From the NCBI GenBank assembly GCA_020846195.1, contig JADLEJ010000007.1, forward strand, positions 62,001 through 126,000: DNA of 64,000 bases, in the 5' to 3' direction. Below the pieces are notes generated by a model. That model had not been told where the DNA came from. It was given only the letters and a program-made list of their open reading frames with translations, and made no database searches. This stretch comes from Nitrospira sp. (GTDB lineage Bacteria > Nitrospirota > Nitrospiria > Nitrospirales > Nitrospiraceae). The position numbers and the translations under genes are program-made. Shown one piece after another: positions 8,386 to 17,361 of the stretch. How positions within the stretch are numbered: position 1 is the first letter of the stretch; the number at the start of each line of letters is the position of its first letter.

Positions 8386-10557
8386 ATGCAAGCCGCCACG
8401 CGATACCACAAACTACTCTCCGGAGCCGCAGTAGGGGGCGCGGTCTGGCTCCTCGCCCTGGCCCTCCACTGGTCGGGATGGCTCACCGTCACAGAACTCA
8501 AGACCCTTGACCATCGGTTCCATCGGTACGCGGATGCCACCAAGGCCGGGAACGATATCGTCCTGGTCGCGGTGGATGAAGCCAGCCTGGAATCCTACGG
8601 CCAATGGCCCTGGTCTCGCGACCGGCACGGCTATGTTGTCCATTACCTAAAAGAGGCCGGCGCCAAGGCCGTGGTCTTCGATATCCTCTTTCTCGAACCG
8701 GACCGGTCGGGGGAGGAATTCGATGCGGTGTTCGCTGAAGAGATGCGCGCGGCCGGAAACGTCTACCTGCCCGTCTTGATGCAGAATGAGCAAACACCAT
8801 CCAGCAGCACGACGACATCCAGTACGCCAGAGCACCCGCCCGATATCGTGAAGAAAGCAACGATCGCGCTCGACGATCACACGTCTCACTCAACCGAAAC
8901 AGTCTCGACCTATACCGGCGCCAAGTTCCCCCTGCCGCTATTCGCGCAGGCTGCTCACGGGCTCGGCTTTATCAACCTGACCCCAGACATCGATGGCACC
9001 ACCCGCCGTCTCCCTCCGCTAGCGTTCGCTCAAGAACAGGCATTCCTGCACATCAGTACGACCGTCGCGCGCGACCTTCTACAAGCAGATCGCGCGGCGC
9101 TGCATCCGCGGGAACTTCGGCTTGGATCGATAGCGATTCCGTTGACCGCGGAGCAAGACATGGTCATCGACTGGCACGGATCGCTGGAGAATCGGGTGTA
9201 TCCCGTCTATCCTATCGGCGCCGTCCTCCGTTCGTTTACGGACATCCAAAGCGGAAAACCGCCACTGCTGGACCCTGCGCTGTTTCGCGACAAAATCGTG
9301 TTCGTGGCCGCCACCGCCGCTGGAACGTACGATCTTCGCGTGACGCCACTCTCCCCTTTCGCGCCCGGCGTCCTCATCCACATGGCGGCGCTCGATAACA
9401 TTCTGAGACAGCGCCACCTCCAACCGGCCTCGTGGACAGTCTTCGCAGCCTCTACGCTCGTTCTGACACTCGCCACCGCATGGGCCTTCATGTTGATGCA
9501 GTCCCAGTGGATGAAAGCGGCTAGCATCGCTGGCCTGGCCGCCGCATACTATGGACTCGCCATCCATGCCTTCACCTCCCACGGGCTCTGGCTCGCTCTC
9601 GCCATTCCCGAAGGCGCGCTGGCCGTCTCATTTGCCGCCGCCGCAACCGTCGAATACCTCACGGAAGGGAAGCGGCGTCGGCAACTGCGGACGGTCTTCG
9701 ACAAATACATGGCGGCTGAGGTCGTCGATGAAATCATGCGAAATCCTGACGCGATTCGGCTCGGCGGTGAAAAGCAAGAACTCTCTGTGCTCTTTTCCGA
9801 CATCGCCGGATTTACCTCCATCTCGGAACAGATGAATCCGGAAACGCTCGTCGAGCTCCTGAATCAGTATCTCTCGGCCATGACAGCGATTATTCTCCAC
9901 CATCGGGGCAACGTGAATAAGTACCTGGGAGACGGCATCATGGCCATCTTCGGAGCGCCGCGCGGAGAGCCCAATCATGCCAGCCTCGCCTGCTTCGCGG
10001 CGTTGGACTCGCAGGCCGAGCTTGCCAAACTGCGCGAACGATGGAAAGCCGCAGGACAGCCGGAGATCCGCGCGCGCATCGGCATCAATACCGGCTGGCT
10101 TGTCGTCGGCAATATGGGGTCGCAAGCCCGGATGGAATACACCGTGATGGGCGATGCCGTGAATCTGGCGTCCCGCCTGGAAGGCGCGAATAAGTTTTAC
10201 GATACGCTGATCTTGCTGGGTCCCCGCACCTACGAGCTTGCCGCCGGGGACATCGACGCGCGTGAAGTCGACCGGCTACGGGTCAAAGGCAAGCAGGAAC
10301 CCGTTGTCGTCTTTGAATTGCTCGCTCGCAAAGGAGATCTGCCAGACGAACGACACCCTGTCATCGAAGCCTATCGAGCCGGGCTCGTGGCATACAAACA
10401 ACGAGACTTCGCCGCAGCGGCCACGCAATTCGAGGCCGCCCTGGCACGCGATCCACAAGATGGCCCATCACGGGTTTACTTGGCGAGAGCCAAAGAGTAC
10501 CTTATGGTCCCGCCGCCCGCAGAGTGGGATGGCGTCTACGACCTCACATCGAAGTAA
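8386..10557 (+). CDS. CHASE2-domain class III adenylate cyclase
   Basis: 723 residues. A first TM near residues 12-30, a periplasmic CHASE2 sensor (about 30-335), two or three TM helices (about 345-430), a class III cyclase domain (about 460-645) and a C-terminal TPR-like helical pair. Metal aspartates are D472 (FSDIAGFTS) and D516 (YLGDGIMA). The Lys in NKYLGD and the Asp of VMGDAVN fit ATP rather than GTP, and the transition-state Asn and Arg in GDAVNLASRLEG are present. So it should make cAMP in response to an unknown periplasmic signal. It is placed between a cNMP-binding channel gene and an SH3-domain gene. Confidence 0.92.
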   Translation: MQAATRYHKLLSGAAVGGAVWLLALALHWSGWLTVTELKTLDHRFHRYADATKAGNDIVLVAVDEASLESYGQWPWSRDRHGYVVHYLKEAGAKAVVFDILFLEPDRSGEEFDAVFAEEMRAAGNVYLPVLMQNEQTPSSSTTTSSTPEHPPDIVKKATIALDDHTSHSTETVSTYTGAKFPLPLFAQAAHGLGFINLTPDIDGTTRRLPPLAFAQEQAFLHISTTVARDLLQADRAALHPRELRLGSIAIPLTAEQDMVIDWHGSLENRVYPVYPIGAVLRSFTDIQSGKPPLLDPALFRDKIVFVAATAAGTYDLRVTPLSPFAPGVLIHMAALDNILRQRHLQPASWTVFAASTLVLTLATAWAFMLMQSQWMKAASIAGLAAAYYGLAIHAFTSHGLWLALAIPEGALAVSFAAAATVEYLTEGKRRRQLRTVFDKYMAAEVVDEIMRNPDAIRLGGEKQELSVLFSDIAGFTSISEQMNPETLVELLNQYLSAMTAIILHHRGNVNKYLGDGIMAIFGAPRGEPNHASLACFAALDSQAELAKLRERWKAAGQPEIRARIGINTGWLVVGNMGSQARMEYTVMGDAVNLASRLEGANKFYDTLILLGPRTYELAAGDIDAREVDRLRVKGKQEPVVVFELLARKGDLPDERHPVIEAYRAGLVAYKQRDFAAAATQFEAALARDPQDGPSRVYLARAKEYLMVPPPAEWDGVYDLTSK

Positions 10558-10568
10558 GCGAGGTTCCC

Positions 10569-11078
10569 GTGAATCGCCGGCATCCCTTCCTTGCAAGCCT
10601 GATCTTCATGGCAGCCGTCATGACCATCGCCGCAACCGCCTTCGGCGAAACGCTGTACGTCAGTGCCAAAAGCGCGCAGGTGCGCTCGGGAAAAACCTCC
10701 TTGGACCCCGTCGTCGCCAACCTCACGCTCGGCGACAGCCTGGACGTGATCTCGCGCAATGAACGCTGGCTGCACGTGCGCACCGCCAACGGCATCCAAG
10801 GGTGGATCTATGCCACGTATGTGTCTCCATCGAAACCGGCGGGAGGAGACAACGAGCTGGCCGCTCTGGGAAAGGGGTTCAGACGAACCGACACCTCGGG
10901 CGTCACCGCCTCGGCCGGCGCGCGCGGACTCGATAAAGCATCGGAGAGTTATGCCCATCGGGCAGGGATTACGCAGCAGCATCGCGATGCCGTAGATCGC
11001 ATGACCGCCAGCAAAATTCCCGACGAAGAGATCCAGGCCTTCCTCAAAGCCGGGAGGCTCGGCGAGTATGCGGAATAA
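10569..11078 (+). CDS. secreted bacterial SH3-domain protein
   Basis: 169 residues from a GTG at 10569, chosen because AAGCGAGG precedes it and the upstream ORF stops at 10557. A signal peptide (about residues 1-26, cleavage after AFGE or before it) is followed by an SH3b domain (about 27-85) with the pattern VRSGKTSLDPVVANLTLGD and GIQGWIYATYVS. The remainder is polar and helical. SH3b domains bind cell-wall or protein ligands in the envelope. The gene overlaps the M48 peptidase gene by 11 bases, indicating coupled translation and a shared envelope role. Confidence 0.8.
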   Translation: MNRRHPFLASLIFMAAVMTIAATAFGETLYVSAKSAQVRSGKTSLDPVVANLTLGDSLDVISRNERWLHVRTANGIQGWIYATYVSPSKPAGGDNELAALGKGFRRTDTSGVTASAGARGLDKASESYAHRAGITQQHRDAVDRMTASKIPDEEIQAFLKAGRLGEYAE

Positions 11079-11949
11079 ATTATCCCACAGGCTCTTCATG
11101 ACCGGCCTGGCGCTGCTCGCGGCCGCCGGGCTGGCCGGCTGCGCGGAAATCCAGCAAGCGGCTGAAGGCGTCGCGCGCAACTCGGGAAACGAACGGCTGG
11201 CAAAAACGATTCGCGGCGGCGGAACATTGATCGGCGGCCTGCTCCCTATCGGCTATGACGAAGAACGCATCATCGGACAAGCGATCGCCTTGCAGGTCGT
11301 CGCCCGCTATGGCGGGGTCTATGACCGGCCTGACCTGACGCGCTACGTGAACCTCGTCGGCCGCAGCGTGGCCTTAACCTGCGATCGCTCCGACATCGAC
11401 TATCGGTTTGCCATCCTCAACCACGATTCGATCAACGCCTTCGCCGCACCCGCCGGTTATATCTTCGTCACCCGCGGGCTCTTGAAGACGATCAAGAATG
11501 AAGCCGAGCTGGCGGCGGTATTGGGCCATGAAATCGGCCACGTCACCCAACGACATATTCTCGACGTCATTCAACGGTCCAAACAGATCGCTGGCGTGGC
11601 GGAGGCCGGCCTGGCCTATGCCAAGACAAACCCCGACGCATTCAAGAACGTGATTGACGGAGCGGTCAAGACGTTGTTGGACGAGGGGCTGGATCAGAGC
11701 AAGGAGTTGGAGTCGGACCGATTGGGAGTCATCTTCGCTTCGCGCGTGGGATACGATCCGGCCGCCTACGAGACATTTCTAACCCGGTTGCGAACCCTCA
11801 AAGGCGACGACCCCGCGCTCTTTAAAACGCATCCGGATTTTTCCAGCCGGCTCTCGGCCGTCCAGTCCACCATCAGTGAGCAGAAGCTGCCCGCCACGGG
11901 TATCCTCCTCGCCGACCGCTTCAGCCGCGCAGCGAGTGGAGCGTTGTAA
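11068..11949 (+). CDS. M48-family metallopeptidase, lipoprotein
   Basis: 293 residues. Lipobox LAGC at about residues 22-25, so membrane anchored facing the periplasm. The zinc motif HEIGH lies near residue 154 (GHEIGHVTQRHI) and the third ligand is the Glu of SKELESDRLG. This is the BepA/YfgC/LoiP-like group, which degrades or assists folding of outer-membrane proteins. Its start is inside the SH3-domain gene. Last gene of the channel-cyclase-SH3-peptidase operon, which fits an envelope-stress role. Confidence 0.9.
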   Translation: MRNKLSHRLFMTGLALLAAAGLAGCAEIQQAAEGVARNSGNERLAKTIRGGGTLIGGLLPIGYDEERIIGQAIALQVVARYGGVYDRPDLTRYVNLVGRSVALTCDRSDIDYRFAILNHDSINAFAAPAGYIFVTRGLLKTIKNEAELAAVLGHEIGHVTQRHILDVIQRSKQIAGVAEAGLAYAKTNPDAFKNVIDGAVKTLLDEGLDQSKELESDRLGVIFASRVGYDPAAYETFLTRLRTLKGDDPALFKTHPDFSSRLSAVQSTISEQKLPATGILLADRFSRAASGAL

Positions 11950-12465
11950 GAAATCACTACCTTAAAAAGACTCTTCACCGTTCCGTTCAAAGCCTGAGAG
12001 ACCGACTGGTTCAGCTCCTCCATGACTAAGAGCAGTGATCCTGCAGAAACAAATTAGTTGCCAGCCAGAAACAAGAACCACTGCGCTCCCTTAATCTATT
12101 CCGCCCCTGCACAATCCCTACACAGCGTAAAATCTGTAGTCCAGAGCCTGCATCACTTAACTGCTTGAAATATTAGTACCTGCCCGCAAAAACCTCTGGC
12201 CCGCCATACAGTCTCCACATCTGTTAATACTCGGCTACCCATGCAACAGCTCTAAATATGCAGGTATTCGCCCACAATTTGTCGTTTGATCTGATGGTAC
12301 ACGTCTTGCTGTAACTGGAGCCGCAACTGCGGCGCGTAAGTCTCCGCTCAGACAACCGAATCCTTGAGTGATCCCGAAACGGCACCTCGCCTGCGAAAGA
12401 TCACCATCTCTCCGAGAAGAAGACATTTTTATGCGTAACAAAACGAATGGGCCTAGGGCGAAACA
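11950..12465. other. intergenic region, no gene seen
   Basis: About 516 bases of lower GC than the flanks. The short frames in it have no ribosome-binding site or recognisable protein. It presumably holds the promoter of the secreted repeat protein. I checked for a c-di-GMP-I riboswitch core because a similar-looking string occurs near 12185-12210, but the conserved pattern is not there. Confidence 0.5.
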
Positions 12466-13713
12466 ATGACAGGTAAAGAGACTCTCCGGCTATGCAAGGC
12501 AATCGCCGTGACCGTTATACTGGTGTTCTGGATCAATCCATCTTGGGGAGCCATCCTGACATGGAATGCCAATACGGAGAGTGATCTAGCGGGGTACCAT
12601 ATCTATCAATGCAGTACGCAACCCTGCTCGAAAACATCTGGCACAGCAACCCGACTCGTCACACTGGGAAATGTCACCAGCTTTAATATTGGAACGCCTG
12701 CGGTCACTCAGTACTATGTGATCACCGCATACGATTTTCTTAATAATGAATCGAGGGAGAGCCCTGTTGTCACCTATCTTCCAGCCGGTGCGCCACCGCC
12801 GCCCGCTTCTGCCACGGTCAATCTCACCGTAGTTGGGGCACCGACGCTGGGGCAGCCTTGGTCGGTTCAAGGCACAACCAACGCATCCGGGGTCCTGTCG
12901 ATGCAAGTCTGGATCAACGGCATTTTGGACCACACCGAGGGAGTCAGCCCCTTTTGCGCCTTCGGCGACAACGGGAAAACATGCACTACGATTCAAAAGC
13001 CCTACGGTACCTATACCGTAGAGTTTCGAGCACTCAGCAATGGGATCGAAGTCGCACGCCAAGCCATCGTCGTCAATGCTTCCGCTGTATCCAGCCCAGC
13101 AACTCAGACGATAGCACCCTCCTCCTCAGCTACGACGATGCTGACCGTGATCGGATCGCCAACGCTGGGACAGCCTTGGTCGGTTCAGGCCACGACCAAC
13201 ACATCGGGAACTGTGTCGATGCAAGTCTGGATCAACGGCGTTTTGGACCACACCGAGGGAATCAGCCCCTTTTGCGCCTTCGGCGACAACGGGAAAACAT
13301 GCACTACGATTCAAAAGCCCTACGGTACCTATACAATAGAGTTTCGGGCGCTGAGCAATGGAATCGAAATCGCACGTCAAGCCATCGTCGTCAATGCTAC
13401 TGCAGCAGCATCCAGCCCCTCATCTTCGTCTGGTTTGGCCACAGTCGGTCTCTCCGTGATCGGATCGCCGACGCTGGGCCAACCCTGGTCGGTTCAGGCC
13501 ACGACCAACGCATCCGGAACCGTGTCGGTACAAATTTGGGTCAACGGCGCACTGGACCACGCGGAATCCTATAGCCCATTTTGCGCCTTCGGCGACAACG
13601 GCTCAACCTGCACCACGCTTCAAAAGCCACCTGGAAACTACACAGTGGAGTTTCGAGTACTGAGCAACGGGATTGAAGCCGCGCGCCAGGCTATCGTCGT
13701 CACATCAAAATAG
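12466..13713 (+). CDS. secreted FnIII protein with three copies of a two-cysteine beta domain
   Basis: 415 residues. Signal peptide (about 1-28, ending SWGA). A fibronectin type III-like domain spans about 30-105 (LTWNANTESDLAGYHIY, YYVITAYDFLNNES), with two cysteines in its CSTQPC loop. After a Pro-rich linker come three near-identical ~89-residue domains, each with TLGQPWSVQ, a central Trp, FCAFGDNG and TCTT cysteines, and an IVV-type last strand, joined by Ser/Ala-rich linkers. I do not recognise the repeat domain; its shape suggests an Ig-like or carbohydrate-binding beta sandwich with one disulfide. Probably surface or extracellular. The RBS is weak. Confidence 0.72.
   Translation: MTGKETLRLCKAIAVTVILVFWINPSWGAILTWNANTESDLAGYHIYQCSTQPCSKTSGTATRLVTLGNVTSFNIGTPAVTQYYVITAYDFLNNESRESPVVTYLPAGAPPPPASATVNLTVVGAPTLGQPWSVQGTTNASGVLSMQVWINGILDHTEGVSPFCAFGDNGKTCTTIQKPYGTYTVEFRALSNGIEVARQAIVVNASAVSSPATQTIAPSSSATTMLTVIGSPTLGQPWSVQATTNTSGTVSMQVWINGVLDHTEGISPFCAFGDNGKTCTTIQKPYGTYTIEFRALSNGIEIARQAIVVNATAAASSPSSSSGLATVGLSVIGSPTLGQPWSVQATTNASGTVSVQIWVNGALDHAESYSPFCAFGDNGSTCTTLQKPPGNYTVEFRVLSNGIEAARQAIVVTSK
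12817..13710 (+). repeat. three tandem ~0.3-kb coding repeats
   Basis: Units begin near 12817, 13135 and 13444 (spacings 318 and 309 bases). Units 1 and 2 are nearly identical over long stretches, for example around the segment encoding HTEG-SPFCAFGDNGKTCTT; unit 3 is more diverged. Variable Ser/Ala/Thr-rich linkers separate the units. Confidence 0.85.
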
Positions 13714-13918
13714 GCATTGCTATCGCATCCTCTTTTTTGCTGCCACCTTGGAAATCTCGCACGACATCCGCATGAGCAACCAAGCCCATCCTGGATGCAC
13801 GAAGTTCCAATGACGCATGAAATAATACGCACCTCCACCTGTTAGCCCAGCCTCTCCATAGACAACGCGTAAGTCATCAGAATCGAGACCACGCTGACAA
13901 AGCGGCCACTCTCCTGCA

Positions 13919-13947
13919 TTGACCCTGCCTCGGTGGCTTTCTATACT
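13919..13947 (+). promoter_or_regulatory. sigma-70-type promoter of the AsmA-like gene
   Basis: TTGACC at 13919-13924, a 17-base spacer and TATACT at 13942-13947: one mismatch to consensus in each box. Transcription would begin near 13954, about 17 bases before the GTG start, leaving room for the GGAG at 13959-13962. Confidence 0.65.
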
Positions 13948-13970
13948 GCCAAGAGATTGGAGATGCTGTT

Positions 13971-16535
13971 GTGAAAATTTTCGCAGGCCTGATGATCGGT
14001 CTTCTGCTTCTCATCGGCGCGATCCTCGCGCTGCCGTTTCTCATCGACTTGAATCAATATCAAGACCGGTACAAGCCGCTGATCGAACAGGCGCTGAATC
14101 GCAAGGTCCAACTCCAAGACATCCGCCTGACCATCTGGCCTCGCCTCGGCGCCCGTGTGGCCGGGGTGACCATCCTGGACGATCCGGCCTTCAGCGCCGA
14201 GCCCTTTATATCGCTGACGTCGCTGGACATCGGCGTGAAACTCTTGCCGCTCCTGAGCCAGCAGGTTGAAGTCGAGGAAATCGCTCTGCGCGATCCAGTT
14301 GTCACGGTCATTGTCGGCAAGAACGGCGTGACGAATGTGTCAACCATTGGGGCCACGGCGGGGCCCCCACCTACCGCAGAAACTGGCCCGGTTCCACCGA
14401 CCGGCGGAAACCCCTTGCAGCTCTTGGCCCTATTCGCGGTGGATCGCGTTTCAATCGAAGGCGGAACACTGATCTATCGCGATCATTCCACGACGCCGGT
14501 CGCAGAGTATCAAGCGAAGGACCTCGAACTGCTGTTGAAATCCGTCCGCCTTGGACAAACGCCTTCGATCCACCTCAAGACCACGGTGCTGCCCTACAAT
14601 CTTCCAGTCACGTTGGACGGCGGGTTCGGCCCACTCGTCGAGACGCTCGCCGTGCAGCAGTACGACTTCGCGTTGGGACTCGGCAAAGTCGCGCTCGCGG
14701 TAAAAGGCTCTTTCATCGAAAACATCTTGGATGCCACCCTCTCTTCTCCCGCGATCAATACGGCGGATCTTCCCATCGCCCTGCCGCTGCAAAAGCCAGT
14801 GCAGATCAAGGATCTGTTGGTGACCGCCAAAGCGCCATACCCATTCAAGCAAGGTGCATCGCCGCTGGAGCTGGCGGATATCTCGAATCTGAGCTTGACG
14901 CTCCTCATGGGACAATCCTCGGCACAGATCAAAGGAACTGTCCTGAACGGCCAGGCTAATGTGACGCTGTCGGCGCCTTCCCTCAACACCGCCGATCTGC
15001 CGGTCACTGTCCCACGGGCTAAGCCGGTGGAGCTGAAGGACCTCACGGTCGCCGCTAAAACCCGCGTGCCCTTCAATCCCGCTGCGCCGCCGTTGGAAAT
15101 CGCTGATGTCTCAGACCTGCGAGTCACGGCCGCACTAGGCCAGTCGCTGATCCATGTGAAGAGCACCGTCCTCAACGGCCAAGCCACGGCAACCGTCACA
15201 TCGCCGTCTATCAATACGGCGGACCTCCCGGTCGCGCTGCCGTTGACCAAGCCAGTAGAGCTGAAAGATCTCACCCTCACGGCCAAAACTCGTATACCGT
15301 TCAAACCGGCCGCACCGCCATTGGAGATTGCCGATGTCTCCGACCTGCGAGTCGCGGTTGCGTTAGGGCAATCGCTCCTGCATCTCAAAGGGACCGTCCT
15401 GAACGGCCAGGCCAATGTGACGCTATCGGCGCCTTCCCTCAATACCGCCGATCTGCCGGTCGCTGTCCCCCTGGCTAAACCGGTGGAGTTGAAAGATCTC
15501 ACGGTCGCAGCCAAAACTCGTGTGCCGTTCAATCCGGCGGCGCCGCCGTTGGAAATCGCCGATGTGTCCGATCTGCGCCTTGGGGTTGTGCTGGGGAAAT
15601 CTGTGTTGTCGATCAAAGGCACCGTGCTCGGTGGCCATGCGAAAGTGGCCCTCTCATCGCCCTCAGTACAGACAGGAGACCTGCCGGTCGAAACCGGGCT
15701 CGCGAAATCGGTAGAACTCAGGAATCTGCTCGTGACCGCCGACCTCAAAGGGCCGAATGCACGCCTCTCCAACGCCTCCTTTCAAGTGTTCAACGGCCAG
15801 ATCAAAGCAGATGGAGAGATGACGACAGGCGCGCCAACTCCGCCGTTTCGAGGAAAGGTCAAGATCGACGGACTCCAGCTCGGCCCCGCGCTAGCAGCCA
15901 TCAGCCCGGACAGCAAAATCTCCATGAGCGGAACAGCGGCGATGGACCTGGCCGTCACCGGGCGCGGCTTTACGATGCCGGACCTGACCAAAGCCTTAGA
16001 AGGGCCGGGACATCTGCGAATCAAGGACGGAAAGATCGAAGGGATCAATCTCATGGAGGAAGCCGTCACCCTTTTGCAGGTCGCCGGACTCTCTCCGGAT
16101 CGCCTCAAGGCAACCGCCTTCTCGACTATCGAAACCGATGTGATGATCAAGCAGGGCTTCGCCAATGTGCAGAAACTGCTGGTAGACAGCCGAGACTTTC
16201 AAGCCACGGGCGGCGGTGTCATCGGATTCGACCAATCGCTGAATCTTGCCGTGAACCTGCATCTCTCTCCGGCCCTCAGCCAGAAACTGGCGGCCTCCTC
16301 ACCCCTTGCCAAACTCGCGATGAAAGATGGACGGCTCAGGCTCCCTTTCCAGATCACCGGCACCATGCAAGCCCCCGCGTACGGACTGGATGCAAAAGAG
16401 CTGACAGGAAAAGTCCAGGAACAGGTGAAAGAAAAAGTGAACGAAGCGGTCAAGGGACTGCTGGAGGGGACAACAACACCCAAAGATCTTGAGCAACAAG
16501 GCAAAGAACTACTGAAGGGACTGCTTGGCCGGTGA
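13971..16535 (+). CDS. AsmA-family protein with internal tandem repeats
   Basis: 854 residues from a GTG. A single N-terminal TM (residues 2-22) is followed by an AsmA N-terminal domain (LIEQALNRKVQLQDIRLTIW, LTSLDIGVKLLPLL). The C-terminal part has the AsmA_2-type block GPGHLRIKDGKIEGINLM. Between them (about 257-600) are four 76-residue repeats and part of a fifth, each built around TADLPV...KPVELKDL and PPLEIADVSDL. AsmA-like proteins are inner-membrane-anchored periplasmic beta-rich proteins linked to outer-membrane lipid transport. The repeats would extend the groove. A good promoter lies just upstream. Confidence 0.85.
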   Translation: MKIFAGLMIGLLLLIGAILALPFLIDLNQYQDRYKPLIEQALNRKVQLQDIRLTIWPRLGARVAGVTILDDPAFSAEPFISLTSLDIGVKLLPLLSQQVEVEEIALRDPVVTVIVGKNGVTNVSTIGATAGPPPTAETGPVPPTGGNPLQLLALFAVDRVSIEGGTLIYRDHSTTPVAEYQAKDLELLLKSVRLGQTPSIHLKTTVLPYNLPVTLDGGFGPLVETLAVQQYDFALGLGKVALAVKGSFIENILDATLSSPAINTADLPIALPLQKPVQIKDLLVTAKAPYPFKQGASPLELADISNLSLTLLMGQSSAQIKGTVLNGQANVTLSAPSLNTADLPVTVPRAKPVELKDLTVAAKTRVPFNPAAPPLEIADVSDLRVTAALGQSLIHVKSTVLNGQATATVTSPSINTADLPVALPLTKPVELKDLTLTAKTRIPFKPAAPPLEIADVSDLRVAVALGQSLLHLKGTVLNGQANVTLSAPSLNTADLPVAVPLAKPVELKDLTVAAKTRVPFNPAAPPLEIADVSDLRLGVVLGKSVLSIKGTVLGGHAKVALSSPSVQTGDLPVETGLAKSVELRNLLVTADLKGPNARLSNASFQVFNGQIKADGEMTTGAPTPPFRGKVKIDGLQLGPALAAISPDSKISMSGTAAMDLAVTGRGFTMPDLTKALEGPGHLRIKDGKIEGINLMEEAVTLLQVAGLSPDRLKATAFSTIETDVMIKQGFANVQKLLVDSRDFQATGGGVIGFDQSLNLAVNLHLSPALSQKLAASSPLAKLAMKDGRLRLPFQITGTMQAPAYGLDAKELTGKVQEQVKEKVNEAVKGLLEGTTTPKDLEQQGKELLKGLLGR
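14739..15775 (+). repeat. tandem 228-bp coding repeats in the AsmA-like gene
   Basis: Four units of exactly 228 bases start at 14739, 14967, 15195 and 15423, and a diverged partial fifth begins at 15651. Units 2 and 4 are the most alike. The units are in frame (76 codons), so copy-number change by recombination would keep the protein intact. Confidence 0.9.
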
Positions 16536-16537
16536 GG

Positions 16538-16565
16538 GCAGGCCTAATGCTTCGCGCCGGCCTGC
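16538..16565. terminator. hairpin between convergent genes
   Basis: GCAGGCC (16538-16544) pairs with GGCCTGC (16559-16565) just after the AsmA-like stop and before the convergent reductase stop at 16587. No T-run, so it is only a candidate terminator. Confidence 0.4.
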
Positions 16566-16586
16566 TCCTCGCGAGGCGTATACACG

Positions 16587-17321
16587 TTACGGCAGGATGA
16601 TCGCCTGCTTGGCGTAGCCGATAGAATGCAGCGTCGTTTCAATTGCATCGACCATCGACGAAGGACCGCAGAGGAAGATAGCGGTATCGGCGCCGGGCGC
16701 CGGGAGATGCGCCCGGAGCATCGCTTCGCCAATACGGCCGGCTCCTTGGGACCAGTTGGCGGGCGGCTGGCTCAAGACATGATAGCAATGGAAATTCGCA
16801 TGTGCGCGCTGGTACGCATCCCACTCGGCGCGGAAGATAATGTCTCCCTCGGTCTTGTTCGCATACAGCAGAAACAACTCGACGTTCAGATTCCTGGCCA
16901 GAATCCAGCGCATGATCGCAATCATCGGCGTAATGCCTGATCCGGCGGCGACGAAACCGACCCGCTTCGCCATCCCATCGACCCAATGGCCGCCAGAATT
17001 CGGCCCGCTCATCAACACGGTCTCACCGACCTGCCGCTCATGGAGATAGCGCGAGACCCTGCCGGTCTCGTATCGCTTGACAGTGAGATCGAAGGAACCC
17101 GTCACGCCTGGCAGCGATGACGGTGTATAGGGGCGCTTGACGGATTTCCTGCCAATCGTCGCGTGGACGTAGAGATGATCGCCAGCTAGCATATCTAGCG
17201 TGGCATCCTTCGGAAGGGAAAAGCGGAACGTCTTCGTGTCGTGCGTGTCGCGATGAATCGCCGTCAGCTCATACGGCACCGGTTGTTTCGACCGAAGGCG
17301 CGTAACAGATGCCGCATGCAT
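16587..17321 (-). CDS. FAD/NAD(P)-binding ferredoxin-reductase-type oxidoreductase
   Basis: 244 residues from MHAASVTRL (17321), with GGAGGAAGACCCC before the ATG. FAD-binding motif RPYTPSS, an NAD-binding segment GSGITPMIAIMRWIL, and the C-terminal CGPSSMVDAIE characteristic of FNR/cytochrome b5-reductase-like flavoproteins. There is no iron-sulfur or flavodoxin domain, so the electron partner is a separate protein that cannot be inferred here. It sits 40 bases after a small secreted-protein gene on the same strand. No signal peptide, so cytoplasmic. Confidence 0.88.
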   Translation of the reverse strand: MHAASVTRLRSKQPVPYELTAIHRDTHDTKTFRFSLPKDATLDMLAGDHLYVHATIGRKSVKRPYTPSSLPGVTGSFDLTVKRYETGRVSRYLHERQVGETVLMSGPNSGGHWVDGMAKRVGFVAAGSGITPMIAIMRWILARNLNVELFLLYANKTEGDIIFRAEWDAYQRAHANFHCYHVLSQPPANWSQGAGRIGEAMLRAHLPAPGADTAIFLCGPSSMVDAIETTLHSIGYAKQAIILP

Positions 17322-17361
17322 GGGGTCTTCCTCCAAATCAAGCCAGTAGGATTTTACGCAA

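Noticed and set aside
12160..12215. c-di-GMP-I riboswitch upstream of the repeat protein
   Set aside because: A superficial CGCAAA...CCTCTGGCCC resemblance only; the conserved core and second tetraloop receptor are absent.
14594..15772. 392-residue minus-strand ORF over the AsmA repeats
   Set aside because: Shadow made of the repeat reverse complement.
14739..15775. CRISPR-like repeat array
   Set aside because: Units are 228 bp, contiguous and in frame; there are no spacers.
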